DNA of 64,000 nt from Oleiphilus messinensis (GTDB lineage Bacteria; Pseudomonadota; Gammaproteobacteria; Pseudomonadales; Oleiphilaceae): positions 186,001 to 250,000 of the forward strand of contig NZ_CP021425.1 in assembly GCF_002162375.1 (NCBI RefSeq), given 5' to 3'. The notes under the pieces are model-generated. The model was not told the origin of the DNA. It was given only the letters and a program-made list of their open reading frames with translations, and searched no databases. A program made the position numbers and the translations under genes. Of the stretch, positions 44,096 through 52,743 are shown piece by piece; within the stretch, counting starts at the first letter, position 1, and each line of letters opens with the position of its first letter.

Positions 44096-44127
44096 TCGCT
44101 GACGTTTCATTTTGTTGTGTTTGATAA

Positions 44128-44155
44128 ACTCACTTATCTTTCGGGGTAAGTGAGT
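44128..44155. terminator. stem-loop after the monooxygenase gene
   Basis: ACTCACTTA (44128-44136) pairs perfectly with TAAGTGAGT (44147-44155), loop of 10 bases. The T tract is weak on either strand, so it is a terminator candidate only. Confidence 0.4.
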
Positions 44156-44290
44156 CGATGGTCGTCATACAACACTTCTCAGTTGATGTACTAACTCAAA
44201 TCCTATCAGATTGACACGAAACGACTTGATCCATAGAATCACGCTTAATGGATGAGTATGGAATATTCTCAAATCTAAAGGATTAGACTC

Positions 44291-45283
44291 ATGGCTGAGC
44301 TTTTAATGTGCACTCGTGCGGACTCTCCGTCCAATTTGCTTGCAGAAAATAAAGATCTTCTTAAATCATTTTGCGCAACTAATTCACTTCGAAATACATC
44401 TCTCTTACAACCCTATACGCCCTATTTAATTCCGAGTAACTTTTTTAATCGAACTTCGATAATAAGCCCATTAAGTGAATTGTCACGAAATGAGCGTCAA
44501 TTGCTCACTCACACAATTCAGCAGTTCGGGGATCTCACAGTCGCCATTTCAGATTTTTACAATGATATGTTTCTTGGTGGAAAAAAAGCTGATTGGCAAA
44601 GTGCATCAGGGGCAGCTCTCGGGGCTTATAATGATCGGGTTTCAGCGTTCACACGATCTCTGAATCGTTATCAAGAAACGCTTATTGCTCTTCGAAAGGC
44701 TAAACTGGCTAAAGAGCCTAAATTGACATTAGCTAATTTAGAAGTTCAAGTTAGAAGTGCTTATGGAAATCTCAATCAACATTTCCAGCGTGAAATGGTG
44801 CAATATACGAAGAACATTAGTTCGAAACGCGGCAGCGTTCTTTCTAATGTTGATAGAGGTGTGAATATCGCTAAGGATAGCCGTCACGTAACAAAACTTC
44901 AGTTAAGTAGCACTCAACAGATGCAGAATCTTAGCCGTTTCAGTAAGGGGCTATCTTATGTAGGGAAGAGCATAGTAGTTTTGGATGCAGCGGGTAGGTC
45001 TGGTAACGTTGTTAAGGATTATCGAGAAGGAAACGATTGGCAAAAAACAGCGGTGCAAGAGTCAGTAAGTATGTCCGCTGGGGTGATCGCAGGTTCCATT
45101 GTATCTAAAGCCACAGTTGCTGGTTTAACAATATTGCTTGGAACAACACCTGTTGGCTGGGCGATAGCGATTAGTGCCGGATTGGCAGCAGGATTTTTAG
45201 CTGGTTACACAATGAGTGAGGTTGGGAAAGATATAGCAACCCAGCTGTATGACTGGAGTTCTTCCATTGACTGGTTTGATTGA
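44291..45283 (+). CDS. putative membrane-active effector with glycine-rich C-terminal helices
   Basis: 330 residues, no signal peptide. The N-terminus contains LLQPYTPYLIPSNFF, reminiscent of the LysM-like adapter segments of type VI effectors. The middle is helical and charged. The C-terminal ~80 residues have two Gly/Ala-rich hydrophobic segments (AGVIAGSIVSKATVAGLTIL; GWAIAISAGLAAGFLAGY) preceded by DYREGNDWQKTAVQE, a layout seen in glycine-zipper-type interbacterial toxins. The small membrane protein directly following it fits an immunity partner. No family confirmed; the effector role is inferred from architecture and gene order. AT-rich versus the monooxygenase gene. Confidence 0.55.
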   Translation: MAELLMCTRADSPSNLLAENKDLLKSFCATNSLRNTSLLQPYTPYLIPSNFFNRTSIISPLSELSRNERQLLTHTIQQFGDLTVAISDFYNDMFLGGKKADWQSASGAALGAYNDRVSAFTRSLNRYQETLIALRKAKLAKEPKLTLANLEVQVRSAYGNLNQHFQREMVQYTKNISSKRGSVLSNVDRGVNIAKDSRHVTKLQLSSTQQMQNLSRFSKGLSYVGKSIVVLDAAGRSGNVVKDYREGNDWQKTAVQESVSMSAGVIAGSIVSKATVAGLTILLGTTPVGWAIAISAGLAAGFLAGYTMSEVGKDIATQLYDWSSSIDWFD

Positions 45284-45291
45284 GAGCTTAC

Positions 45292-45639
45292 ATGACTAGT
45301 GTTCCTTATGATGTTTTTGCGCTTGCTTTCATTATGTTGTGGTCATTCGTTAGCTGGTTGTTATTTATCCGCCTCTCAATGATACCCATGGAAAAGGCAC
45401 TCAAGCAGAAAGGTGTTGAGCCTTCTGCTTGGGACGGCGTTGGTATTCGTGCGGCTTGGTACGCTTGGGCCATTGTTTTCCAAGGGACTAAACTACAACA
45501 AGAGAACGATATTTTATTTGCAAGTGGAGATATTACTAATTACATCCGGCGGAAAGATCGAATTCTTGCAGGGATGCTAATCATCTCAAGTAGCATGTTC
45601 TTATCGGGTGGGGTTTTGTATTACCTGTTCAGGATGTAG
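45292..45639 (+). CDS. small inner-membrane protein, possible immunity partner
   Basis: 115 residues from ATG 45292, 8 bases after the stop of the upstream gene (a TTG at 45280 would overlap it). Two hydrophobic helices: residues about 5-28 (DVFALAFIMLWSFVSWLLFI) and about 90-112 (AGMLIISSSMFLSGGVLYYL). The middle loop is charged. Membrane immunity proteins of pore-forming effectors usually look like this; no family recognised. Confidence 0.55.
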   Translation: MTSVPYDVFALAFIMLWSFVSWLLFIRLSMIPMEKALKQKGVEPSAWDGVGIRAAWYAWAIVFQGTKLQQENDILFASGDITNYIRRKDRILAGMLIISSSMFLSGGVLYYLFRM

Positions 45640-45709
45640 TCGACTTCGAGCCATGAGTATCCTCTTGCTGAATAGACTGAGTCTGTGAAAAAAGAGAAAA
45701 GGAATTTTC

Positions 45710-45988
45710 GTGAAACGATTAACCAAGCTTTTATTACTTTTTCTGCCCCTACATACCCAAGCAGCCTATTTATGTACCGCAACGAGTGATCATTATCCTG
45801 CATTCACTGATGGTATTGTCTTCAGCAAGGAGGTGGAGCTTGAAGGTCCACAAGGGATGCCGAATGGTCATATCGATCTCCATCACCAAAGTGGTTTTGA
45901 CTTTCGCCTCGTAGCTGGACGAACGATGGTGCAAAACGGGAACAAGCAGTTAATCGATTTTTATATTGAACCTAAATTCTGCAAATAA
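45710..45988 (+). CDS. small secreted or periplasmic protein
   Basis: 92 residues starting at GTG 45710 with AAGGAA upstream. A clear signal peptide (KRLTKLLLLFLPLHTQAAYL, cleavage probably after QAA) and a mature part of about 73 residues with two cysteines (C22 near the new N-terminus and C91 near the C-terminus) that could form a disulfide. Family unknown. It ends just before the IS1380-type element. Confidence 0.6.
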   Translation: MKRLTKLLLLFLPLHTQAAYLCTATSDHYPAFTDGIVFSKEVELEGPQGMPNGHIDLHHQSGFDFRLVAGRTMVQNGNKQLIDFYIEPKFCK

Positions 45989-46067
45989 CATTGTACTTGA
46001 AAAGAAAAAGGCGACTTGATTCAATTGGTTATCGCCAAATAATCAACAAATCAGAGTCACCTTTTTC

Positions 46068-47417
46068 ATGAGTAAGAATACCCATAAAAGTGCCAAAAAA
46101 CCAGCCGCAAAAATTCGCTATCAACACACTGGAAAAAAGCTGACCAGTCAAGCTGGAATTATCCCTGCCATGCATTTCCTCGATCACATCGGTTTTACCG
46201 AGGCTTGCCAGAAGCACCTTGATTTGCAACGCGGCAACAGTGCTCGTTACAGTTTGGGCGACTCGATCTACCTAACGATTATCGGCATCATCGCCGGTGC
46301 CACTTCGCTCAGGAAGGTGGTTTTTGTGTGGGCAGATCAGGTGTTGCGTGAAGTGGGGGGGTGGCTATCGATTCCAGATGACTGCACATTGGGTCGTATT
46401 TTCCGTTGTGGAAAGCTCAAGCATGTCACTCAGCTCGAACAGATTAATCACATCTTGCGTCAGGGGGTTTGGCACAGAGCATTGAAGTCCGGTACTTGGT
46501 TGCCCGGAACGCTCTATCGAGGCTGGATTGATGTGGACTCGACTGTCAAAACCGTTTACGGTCAACAGGAAGGTGCCGAAAAAGGCTACAACCCAACGAA
46601 AAAAGGCTCTAACTCTTATCATCCACTGGTTGCCTTTTGCAGCCACACGAAAGAAATTTTGCAAGCATGGTTGCGCAGTGGCAGCACCTACACCAGCAAT
46701 GGCATTGTAGGCTTCATGCAGCAACTTTCTGCGCAGATGCCACCCAGAATGCGGCTGCTATTCCGAGGTGATTCAGGATTCTTTGTTGGAGAGCTCATGG
46801 ACTGGCTGGATCAGGCTCGCCATGGTTACCTGATTAAAGTGAAACTCAAAGGCCTTGCTGCTTTGTTGGACAAGCAAGCTTGGCAACGAGTGCCTGGTCA
46901 TACCGGTTGGGAACAGTGCGACTTTTTCCATCAATGCGGTCAATGGGAACGGGCACGTCGCTTTGTTGCTGTGCGGCGTAAAACGGCCTTCATCACCAAA
47001 GGCCCTCAACAAGCCTTGCTGAATGAGCCCGTTTACGACTACTTCTGCTATGTAACCACAGAGCGGTTGTCTCCTTGGCAAGCACACACGACATACGGAA
47101 AGCGCGCAACTTGTGAAACCTGGTTGGATGAAGCTAAGAACCAAATGGGGCTGGCGCAAATCAAGAGCCATGATTTCATGGCCAGCTCATTAATTTTCCA
47201 ATGCGCTGTGCTGGCGTATAACACGGTACGCTGGATGGCACTACTGAGCGATAATGACGAATTGAAACGATGGGAAATTCAAACTATCCGAACTTTTCTG
47301 GTACGTACTGCTGGACAACTCTTGCGTGGTGGGAATCAGCTTAAGGTCAACGTTCCGAGCAACCATCTTCACCCAACTCCGTGGGCTGACTGGTTAAAGT
47401 TGTCGTTTATTCATTGA
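46068..47417 (+). CDS. IS1380-family transposase
   Basis: 449-residue DDE transposase. The core runs from TLYRGWIDVDSTVKTVYGQQ (first Asp) through MRLLFRGDSGFFVGELMDW (second Asp) to ATCETWLDEAKNQMGL (catalytic Glu). Full length, ATG start at 46068. I could not find convincing terminal inverted repeats: the sequence before the gene (TTGTACTTGAAAAGAAAAAG) has no inverse match within 150 bases after it, so the right end may be lost. Confidence 0.85.
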   Translation: MSKNTHKSAKKPAAKIRYQHTGKKLTSQAGIIPAMHFLDHIGFTEACQKHLDLQRGNSARYSLGDSIYLTIIGIIAGATSLRKVVFVWADQVLREVGGWLSIPDDCTLGRIFRCGKLKHVTQLEQINHILRQGVWHRALKSGTWLPGTLYRGWIDVDSTVKTVYGQQEGAEKGYNPTKKGSNSYHPLVAFCSHTKEILQAWLRSGSTYTSNGIVGFMQQLSAQMPPRMRLLFRGDSGFFVGELMDWLDQARHGYLIKVKLKGLAALLDKQAWQRVPGHTGWEQCDFFHQCGQWERARRFVAVRRKTAFITKGPQQALLNEPVYDYFCYVTTERLSPWQAHTTYGKRATCETWLDEAKNQMGLAQIKSHDFMASSLIFQCAVLAYNTVRWMALLSDNDELKRWEIQTIRTFLVRTAGQLLRGGNQLKVNVPSNHLHPTPWADWLKLSFIH

Positions 47418-47966
47418 CCAAAATACCTATACTTAAATTCTTCGACTAAGCAAATTCCAGATTTGGAGTCAGGCAGACTTTGGCCTGTTGCTCCGGTTGA
47501 CGATAAAGATGATTATAATTTAAACAGTCCAATCAAGTGAATTACGCTTGTTTCAGTTGCATGGTGTGCAAAACGGTGATCCATCGACACTAAATGTCGC
47601 TATAGTCGTATCGAATCGATTCAGACATATAGATTGCAGGATTTAGGTTGAAATTCATCATGATGCTTCTGGGCTGGTTGTTCGTTCCAAGAGTGGGTCG
47701 AATGATGGTCTACTTCAGGCCAGAACCGAGATGGTTCAATACCCGGAAAAGAGTCAGATGTACTCAGGTATCTTGATTTTTGACTGTAAGCAGTATTGAT
47801 TGGCCTTGGGAGAGTTATTAGACGGTGCAATAAAACTGATAGGTGAAGAAACTCTACTGGTATCTCTTCAATAATATATGATAGATTTCCGCTGGGTTAG
47901 TTTGTAAGTACGGATTATTATCAGAAGACATGGTGTCTCTGATCATGGATTGAAAGGACAAAAGGA
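47418..47966. other. 549-base stretch without a confident gene
   Basis: Open frames here are short (up to about 70 codons). One plus-strand frame (47660-47776) reads LGWLFVPRVGRMMVYF, faintly like the PRVG segment of VgrG proteins, but it is too short and isolated to call. The end of the region (ATTGAAAGGACAAAAGGA) is the ribosome-binding leader of the next gene. Confidence 0.4.
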
Positions 47967-48566
47967 ATGATCGCATTTCGTGAGACCAACTGGTCTATTC
48001 TCGGCTCATCAGATTTAACGGTTAGCATAGGTACTCCTACTGTTCAGATGCAAGTAGCTGGCGGTAAAATGAAAATGCCTATTAAAAACCGTGTGTCGAA
48101 TCAGCAAATAGTATTAAATGGCCAAGGATTGGGGGCTGATATTGGTTTATCTGTAGAGCACCCTCTTACAGATTGGGCAAATGTTACTTGGACTATCGAT
48201 CAAATGCCTGCCAGTGGAATTTTAAATATTTATGCCCGTGCAGATCGGAGCGTGCAAAAAGAAGATTTTGCTGGTTTTGTCTTGGTTACGAGGCTCGAAG
48301 CAAGCTTAATGGGGGCAGCTCAGGACATTGGCGCCGCAATTTGGCTAAGGAATGGTATTACTGACTGTTTTTTGAAGAACAAGCAATGTAGCTTTGTTAA
48401 GGCCGCTGGTGATGGTGCATTATTATTGAATCCCGTTACCATGAATATTAAAGCGGTCGAATCAATCTATGCTGTCGGCTTTTTTCAAGGACTGGGCTGG
48501 TCCACTGATTCTGCATCGATTTCAATGAGCTCTTTGATTTACAGAATGAATTTGGCGCATGCATAG
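47967..48566 (+). CDS. hypothetical protein, first gene of an unrecognised operon
   Basis: 199 residues, no signal peptide, predicted mostly beta (WSILGSSDLTVSIGTPTVQM; GDGALLLNPVTMNIKAVESI). Two cysteines lie close together (FLKNKQCSFVK and TDCFL). AAAGGA precedes the ATG. The stop overlaps the start of the lipoprotein gene by 8 bases, so they are cotranscribed. No family recognised; possibly a cargo protein exported with its downstream partners. Confidence 0.65.
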   Translation: MIAFRETNWSILGSSDLTVSIGTPTVQMQVAGGKMKMPIKNRVSNQQIVLNGQGLGADIGLSVEHPLTDWANVTWTIDQMPASGILNIYARADRSVQKEDFAGFVLVTRLEASLMGAAQDIGAAIWLRNGITDCFLKNKQCSFVKAAGDGALLLNPVTMNIKAVESIYAVGFFQGLGWSTDSASISMSSLIYRMNLAHA

Positions 48567-49395
48567 ATTTGCTCTCGCCTTTGTTTTGTTTTTAATCTCT
48601 GCATGTACTACTCAGGTCAGTGTCGATTTACGGCACTTACCACTTGAGGGTGCGGAGCAGATTTATCTGTCATTGAATAAACGATATTCGATCGACAAAG
48701 ATACGTTTACCCCACTTGCTGATTTGGCATGCGGTAATGAGAGCTTAGATGCATATCGGGAAATTGCCGATTTCTTAAAGTCACTGAAATTTAAAGAAAC
48801 TAACAGTATTACCAAGCTTAGGCATGTGGGTGATGATTTAGAAGTACAAGTGGTTAGCAAATACCAAGTGATACCCAACAGCTCTTACGTGCAGGGCAAT
48901 CTCCTACTTCATTCAATTGTAGATAGCAAGGGGAAGATTAAGTCATTTTATCTTCAACGAGGCCAGAGGAATACAGTTTCCTTACTATTTGATCTTCCAT
49001 ATACAAGAGTAAAGGTTGGGGATTGTTGGGATGTGCCGGTGTCTCTGATAAATACAAAAATCGATTACGACGTAACAGATTACCACCAAAGAAATGAAGC
49101 AGTTCTGTTATCAAAACGAACTTTGGATAGTGGTGATATTCTGGTTGAAGTTATGATGAATTTGGATGAGAGTGTTTCTGGAAATACTGGGCGCTACTAT
49201 GTTCAAAATAGTAATGAAATACTTTTACCCTTCAGCTTGATTAAGAAATATATCGCGTTAGGTGAATTTAATGTAAGCAAAGGATATTGGGAACGTTACA
49301 TCGGTTATTTAGTGACTGATGGAGGTGGAATTTTGGAAATGGAAGATTCAACTCAAATTTTTCTATTGAAGCCATTAGCAATCGAGACCAAATAG
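48559..49395 (+). CDS. lipoprotein with GxxWDVP motif, unknown family
   Basis: 278 residues. Lipoprotein signal peptide MHRFALAFVLFLISAC with a lipobox ending at C16. The mature part is beta-rich and shares with the next protein two conserved stretches: FDLPYTRVKVGDCWDVPVSL (next: FSLPESAIEVGESWDVPYTH) and KYIALGEFNVSKGYWERYIG (next: TYIAYGKFLVEKGCWDYYVG). The pair therefore arose by duplication. Probably a periplasmic envelope protein; function unknown. Confidence 0.75.
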   Translation: MHRFALAFVLFLISACTTQVSVDLRHLPLEGAEQIYLSLNKRYSIDKDTFTPLADLACGNESLDAYREIADFLKSLKFKETNSITKLRHVGDDLEVQVVSKYQVIPNSSYVQGNLLLHSIVDSKGKIKSFYLQRGQRNTVSLLFDLPYTRVKVGDCWDVPVSLINTKIDYDVTDYHQRNEAVLLSKRTLDSGDILVEVMMNLDESVSGNTGRYYVQNSNEILLPFSLIKKYIALGEFNVSKGYWERYIGYLVTDGGGILEMEDSTQIFLLKPLAIETK

Positions 49396-50315
49396 TGCTT
49401 CGATATTTCAATTTTTTCAAAAAATGGACGCATCTGATTTTGGTAATGCTCCCAGCTTGTATATATGAAGTACAAGCAGAGACCTATTCATTGAAATTTG
49501 GTCCAATGCCGCAACATGTTTTAAAAGGGACAGTTGAAGACTTGAGTGTCGACCCCCCAATCGTTGGCGAAATTGATCTTATTAAGCTTAACAGAGCGCT
49601 TTCAGGGAAAAACATTGAGAAAACTCGTGCAGTTTTAGACGCGTATATTTTGAACTTGACAAGTATCGCTCCACCAAAGGCATTTCCACTTACCGTTTCA
49701 ATCTCAACTTCTACATTTGCGCCACTTAAAATTGACGTTTTACCATCGGATTTAACATGGTATTCCAATCCGGTTACTCAACTTGAGAGGAATTACAATG
49801 AATTAGCCAGAGACCAGTTTTGGATTCACAAAGTTAGCTCTGATATCTCACTCACTGGAAGTATTCTTTCTTTCCATTTAAGCGACACGAAGAAATCTTT
49901 TCTCTCAACTATGTTTTCATTACCGGAATCAGCTATTGAAGTCGGCGAGAGTTGGGATGTTCCTTATACTCATTTAATAGAGTTGTCTAATGGCGTTACT
50001 GTTAAAGAAGCTGAAAGATTTAACAAAGGCATACTCTTAAGTTATGGAGCAAACACTGGAGAAGAAATTTTTGCTGAGATTGTTTATGTGATTCAGGAGC
50101 GCATTTCAGGTTTCTATTCCCTGCGACCACATGATAGTCGTGTCGCAAAAAGTGCCTTCGAAATAATAGGTACTTATATCGCGTACGGAAAATTCTTAGT
50201 TGAGAAAGGTTGCTGGGATTATTACGTAGGGCAAGAACATTTCTCGGGGCGGGGCTATTTAGATCATATCGATAGTCGCAAATTACGATACTTTGTTCGT
50301 CAAGTCATGAGGTAA
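49395..50315 (+). CDS. exported paralogue of the preceding lipoprotein
   Basis: 306 residues from GTG 49395, which overlaps the TAG of the previous gene by 1 base. An N-terminal hydrophobic segment (HLILVMLPACIYEVQA) acts as signal peptide; the Cys in LPAC could make it a lipoprotein too. It has the same VGxxWDVP and G-F-V-KG-W motifs as its neighbour in the same order, with an N-terminal extension of about 60 residues. No catalytic motif was seen. Confidence 0.75.
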   Translation: MLRYFNFFKKWTHLILVMLPACIYEVQAETYSLKFGPMPQHVLKGTVEDLSVDPPIVGEIDLIKLNRALSGKNIEKTRAVLDAYILNLTSIAPPKAFPLTVSISTSTFAPLKIDVLPSDLTWYSNPVTQLERNYNELARDQFWIHKVSSDISLTGSILSFHLSDTKKSFLSTMFSLPESAIEVGESWDVPYTHLIELSNGVTVKEAERFNKGILLSYGANTGEEIFAEIVYVIQERISGFYSLRPHDSRVAKSAFEIIGTYIAYGKFLVEKGCWDYYVGQEHFSGRGYLDHIDSRKLRYFVRQVMR

Positions 50316-50319
50316 AGTT

Positions 50320-50667
50320 TTGATCAAGGCAACAAAATACACTTCATTTATTGCTGGTATAGTGTTTGGCTTCCTTTGGGGCTTGGATAGTTATCAACAA
50401 GAGTTGATTCAATCTGAGTTCTGGCCACTAGAAATCAGCTCTCAGAATTTGACTTTACTTTCGATCGTGTACCTTTTTGTCTCTGGGTTTACTTTCATGA
50501 TCGGTTTTGAATCGTTCAAGAAAATAAACGGTGTTCGGCATCAGCTATCATTAGAGCAAGCAAATCATAAAATATTGAACGAGCTTTATTATCCTGTTTG
50601 GGTAAGGATATTGTTTTATCTTTTGGGAAGTTTTATTGGCATGTTTTTACCAGCACTGTTTTTTTGA
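50320..50667 (+). CDS. small membrane protein, last gene of the unrecognised operon
   Basis: 115 residues, TTG start at 50320 with GAGGT upstream, 4 bases after the previous stop. Three hydrophobic segments: about 9-22 (FIAGIVFGFLWGL), 44-64 (LTLLSIVYLFVSGFTFMIGF) and 96-114 (ILFYLLGSFIGMFLPALFF). Probably holds or assists the two exported proteins at the inner membrane. No family recognised. Confidence 0.65.
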   Translation: MIKATKYTSFIAGIVFGFLWGLDSYQQELIQSEFWPLEISSQNLTLLSIVYLFVSGFTFMIGFESFKKINGVRHQLSLEQANHKILNELYYPVWVRILFYLLGSFIGMFLPALFF

Positions 50668-50844
50668 TGAATCACAAAACAATCAAATCAAGCAGGCGGC
50701 GTTTTTCAAGACAGTTTTCTCTTTTCTAATCCAATTGTTCTTGGGTTTTTATATCAATATTGACCGTTAATGTTGCAAACAACGCCTTGTGGGTGTTCAA
50801 TTCCTGCGAATTATAAAAATGGACACTGATCAAAAGGGATTTAT

Positions 50845-51471
50845 ATGTTTGAAGCGGTTATTACTTTAGTTTCAGTTACTGCGTTATTGTTGGGGTCTCC
50901 GGGGCCGGCGCCGATTGCGTTGTCGGCGTCGGGGGCGACTTATGGCGTGCGTAATAGCGCCCCGTTTTTGTGTGGCATTTTGTCCGGATTGGGTTTTGCG
51001 ATCATCGGGGCGGCTGTCGGGTTGGCGCTGTTACTCGCGACTTTTCCAAAAGTTGCTTATGCGGTACAACTCTTAGGGGCAATTTATGTGCTTTATATCG
51101 CGTACAAGATCGCAACGGCACCTTTTCTGGCACTGAATTCAGATCGCTCGGAATTGGCACCGACATTTTGGGATGGTTTTATTTTAAATCTTCTCAATCC
51201 CAAAGCCTATGCCGCGTTCTTTGCGATCTTTTCCCAGTTCCAACTACCTGTGAATAATGCATTTTCCAGTGAGCTTTTAACCGGCCTTGTCTGCCTTGCC
51301 GTGGCAGCAGTTGTCGATGTTGTCTGGTTACTGATGGGCGGGTTGATCCGACCTGTATTATCAAGCCCGAAAAAGTCCCGTATTGTCAGAGTGTCGATGT
51401 CCGTGAGCATGGTTGTCGTTGTAGCCATTGCACTGGTGCAACAACAGGGCTTGTTAACTATTCAAGCTTGA
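50845..51471 (+). CDS. LysE/RhtB-family amino-acid exporter
   Basis: 208 residues, about six membrane helices. Family signature GSPGPAPIALSASGATYGVR near residues 17-36 and LNLLNPKAYAAFFAIFSQF in the middle. It exports amino acids or their derivatives by proton exchange. Stand-alone gene; composition returns to that of the chromosome here, marking the right edge of the accessory block. Confidence 0.88.
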   Translation: MFEAVITLVSVTALLLGSPGPAPIALSASGATYGVRNSAPFLCGILSGLGFAIIGAAVGLALLLATFPKVAYAVQLLGAIYVLYIAYKIATAPFLALNSDRSELAPTFWDGFILNLLNPKAYAAFFAIFSQFQLPVNNAFSSELLTGLVCLAVAAVVDVVWLLMGGLIRPVLSSPKKSRIVRVSMSVSMVVVVAIALVQQQGLLTIQA

Positions 51472-51522
51472 TTTATTCATCGGTCTGATAAGTGATCAGG
51501 CTCTACAGGAAATTGATAGTCC

Positions 51523-51650
51523 TTTGACATTCTCCCCCACCTAACTCAGCGGAGCATTCCCATTACACCTACCAGACCAACGCCTCCCTGTTTTATGTCT
51601 GGTGAGGCGCGGCAAGTCTCTAATTAAGCAGGAAGCCGTAAAGGCTTCAT
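51523..51650 (-). repeat. IS605-like right-end / omega-RNA-like remnant
   Basis: Read on the minus strand the region ends GAGTTAGGTGGGGGAGAATG and then TCAA (+ strand TTGACATTCTCCCCCACC), the layout of the right end of IS605/IS1341 elements where the TnpB guide RNA finishes. Upstream it has nested pairings: GAAGCC/GGCTTC (51632-51648), ACCAGAC/GTCTGGT and CGCCTC/GAGGCG, which interleave. No tnpB or tnpA is present. It sits between the convergent LysE and hydrolase genes. Confidence 0.35.
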
Positions 51651-51652
51651 CG

Positions 51653-52606
51653 CTAAGCTACAGTCTTGAGTTCAGTTTGCTGGCTGGACTCTTCCCGGTA
51701 ACCTAATCCATTCAAACACCATTGGGTGATTGTATCCAGGTAGTCCTGACCGGCGTCTTCAGAGGAAAAGTGTGAAGCATTGTCGAATATGACCACTTTG
51801 TTTTTTGGAATTCTCGTTGCCAGTTGCGCCGCATTGCTGGCGAATACAAACGGGTCGTTTTTTCCCCAGGTAATCAATGCGGGGACCTGTAGTTCACTCA
51901 GGCGTTGATCAATCCAGGTCAGATCTTCCTTGTAAGTCCCGAAAAAGGCAATTGCGCAACGGTGGGCCTGTTCGTTATGGGTGATCTTGTAGTATTCCTC
52001 AATTGCGCGTTTAGAAGGTCGATATTGTTGATAACCCTCTTTAACCGCGGTTAAAAAATTCGTTTTCATCACCGGCTTTTTGTTAATGCCCTTGGCCAGC
52101 CAGCGCACGAATCCTGATTTGATCACTGCATTGAGAATTGGAGAGAGTTTGGGTGGATAGGTACCTGGACCATCAAAAATATTGATACTGTGCAGGCGAT
52201 GGGGGAAATCGATCGCGGTTGCCAATGTGATGGGAACACCGACATCTGGTCCAACCAGATGGGCTTTATCAATGCCAAAATGATCCAGCACCTCAATGAC
52301 CACACGGCTCAGCTTTCTTGGCGACATATCGCTCTCTTCAGCTTTCGACAAACCAAATCCCGGAATGTCGAATGCGAGCAAATCAAAGTGAGCAGAAAGT
52401 GTCTCCCAGGCACTTTCCCACATGCGAATACTTTGGGGCAAGCCGTTAAGTAAAACCAAAGTAGGCGCATTCGCCTTTTTGTGGCGCAGGTACCGTACGT
52501 TGAATTTGCCAACCGGTACGTATTTTGGGACAAACAGATCGATCGCTGGCTCGGGTAGGTGTGATGCGTATTCTGAAAGGGCTTTGTTGAGGATAGAATG
52601 GGTCAT
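51653..52606 (-). CDS. alpha/beta hydrolase with aspartate nucleophile
   Basis: 317 residues. The nucleophile elbow is GPDVG with D121 (VGPDVGVPI), the acid is D251 (WGKNDPFV) and the base H279 (DNASHFSSED). An Asp nucleophile is typical of haloalkane or haloacetate dehalogenases and epoxide hydrolases rather than esterases. The oxyanion strand is LLNGLPQS, without the usual HG, which is atypical. Divergent from the HxlR gene, so probably regulated by it. Substrate unknown. Confidence 0.85.
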   Translation of the reverse strand: MTHSILNKALSEYASHLPEPAIDLFVPKYVPVGKFNVRYLRHKKANAPTLVLLNGLPQSIRMWESAWETLSAHFDLLAFDIPGFGLSKAEESDMSPRKLSRVVIEVLDHFGIDKAHLVGPDVGVPITLATAIDFPHRLHSINIFDGPGTYPPKLSPILNAVIKSGFVRWLAKGINKKPVMKTNFLTAVKEGYQQYRPSKRAIEEYYKITHNEQAHRCAIAFFGTYKEDLTWIDQRLSELQVPALITWGKNDPFVFASNAAQLATRIPKNKVVIFDNASHFSSEDAGQDYLDTITQWCLNGLGYREESSQQTELKTVA

Positions 52607-52743
52607 GGCAATGCCTCGCTTGGGTTGTCTCGTGTCTTTTGGGTTACTAATGTATACTAAGATACGAAAATGAGTATTGCTTTACAAGAAGGTACCAAAA
52701 GCTTGCCTGGTTACCTTTTGATAACCTATGAGATAGCACAAAC

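Noticed and set aside
46000-47560. Terminal inverted repeats for the IS1380-type element
   Set aside because: No inverse match to the left-hand sequence was found, so element ends are not annotated.
47660-47776. VgrG-like PRVG peptide
   Set aside because: Only about ten residues resemble VgrG, with no flanking similarity; likely chance.
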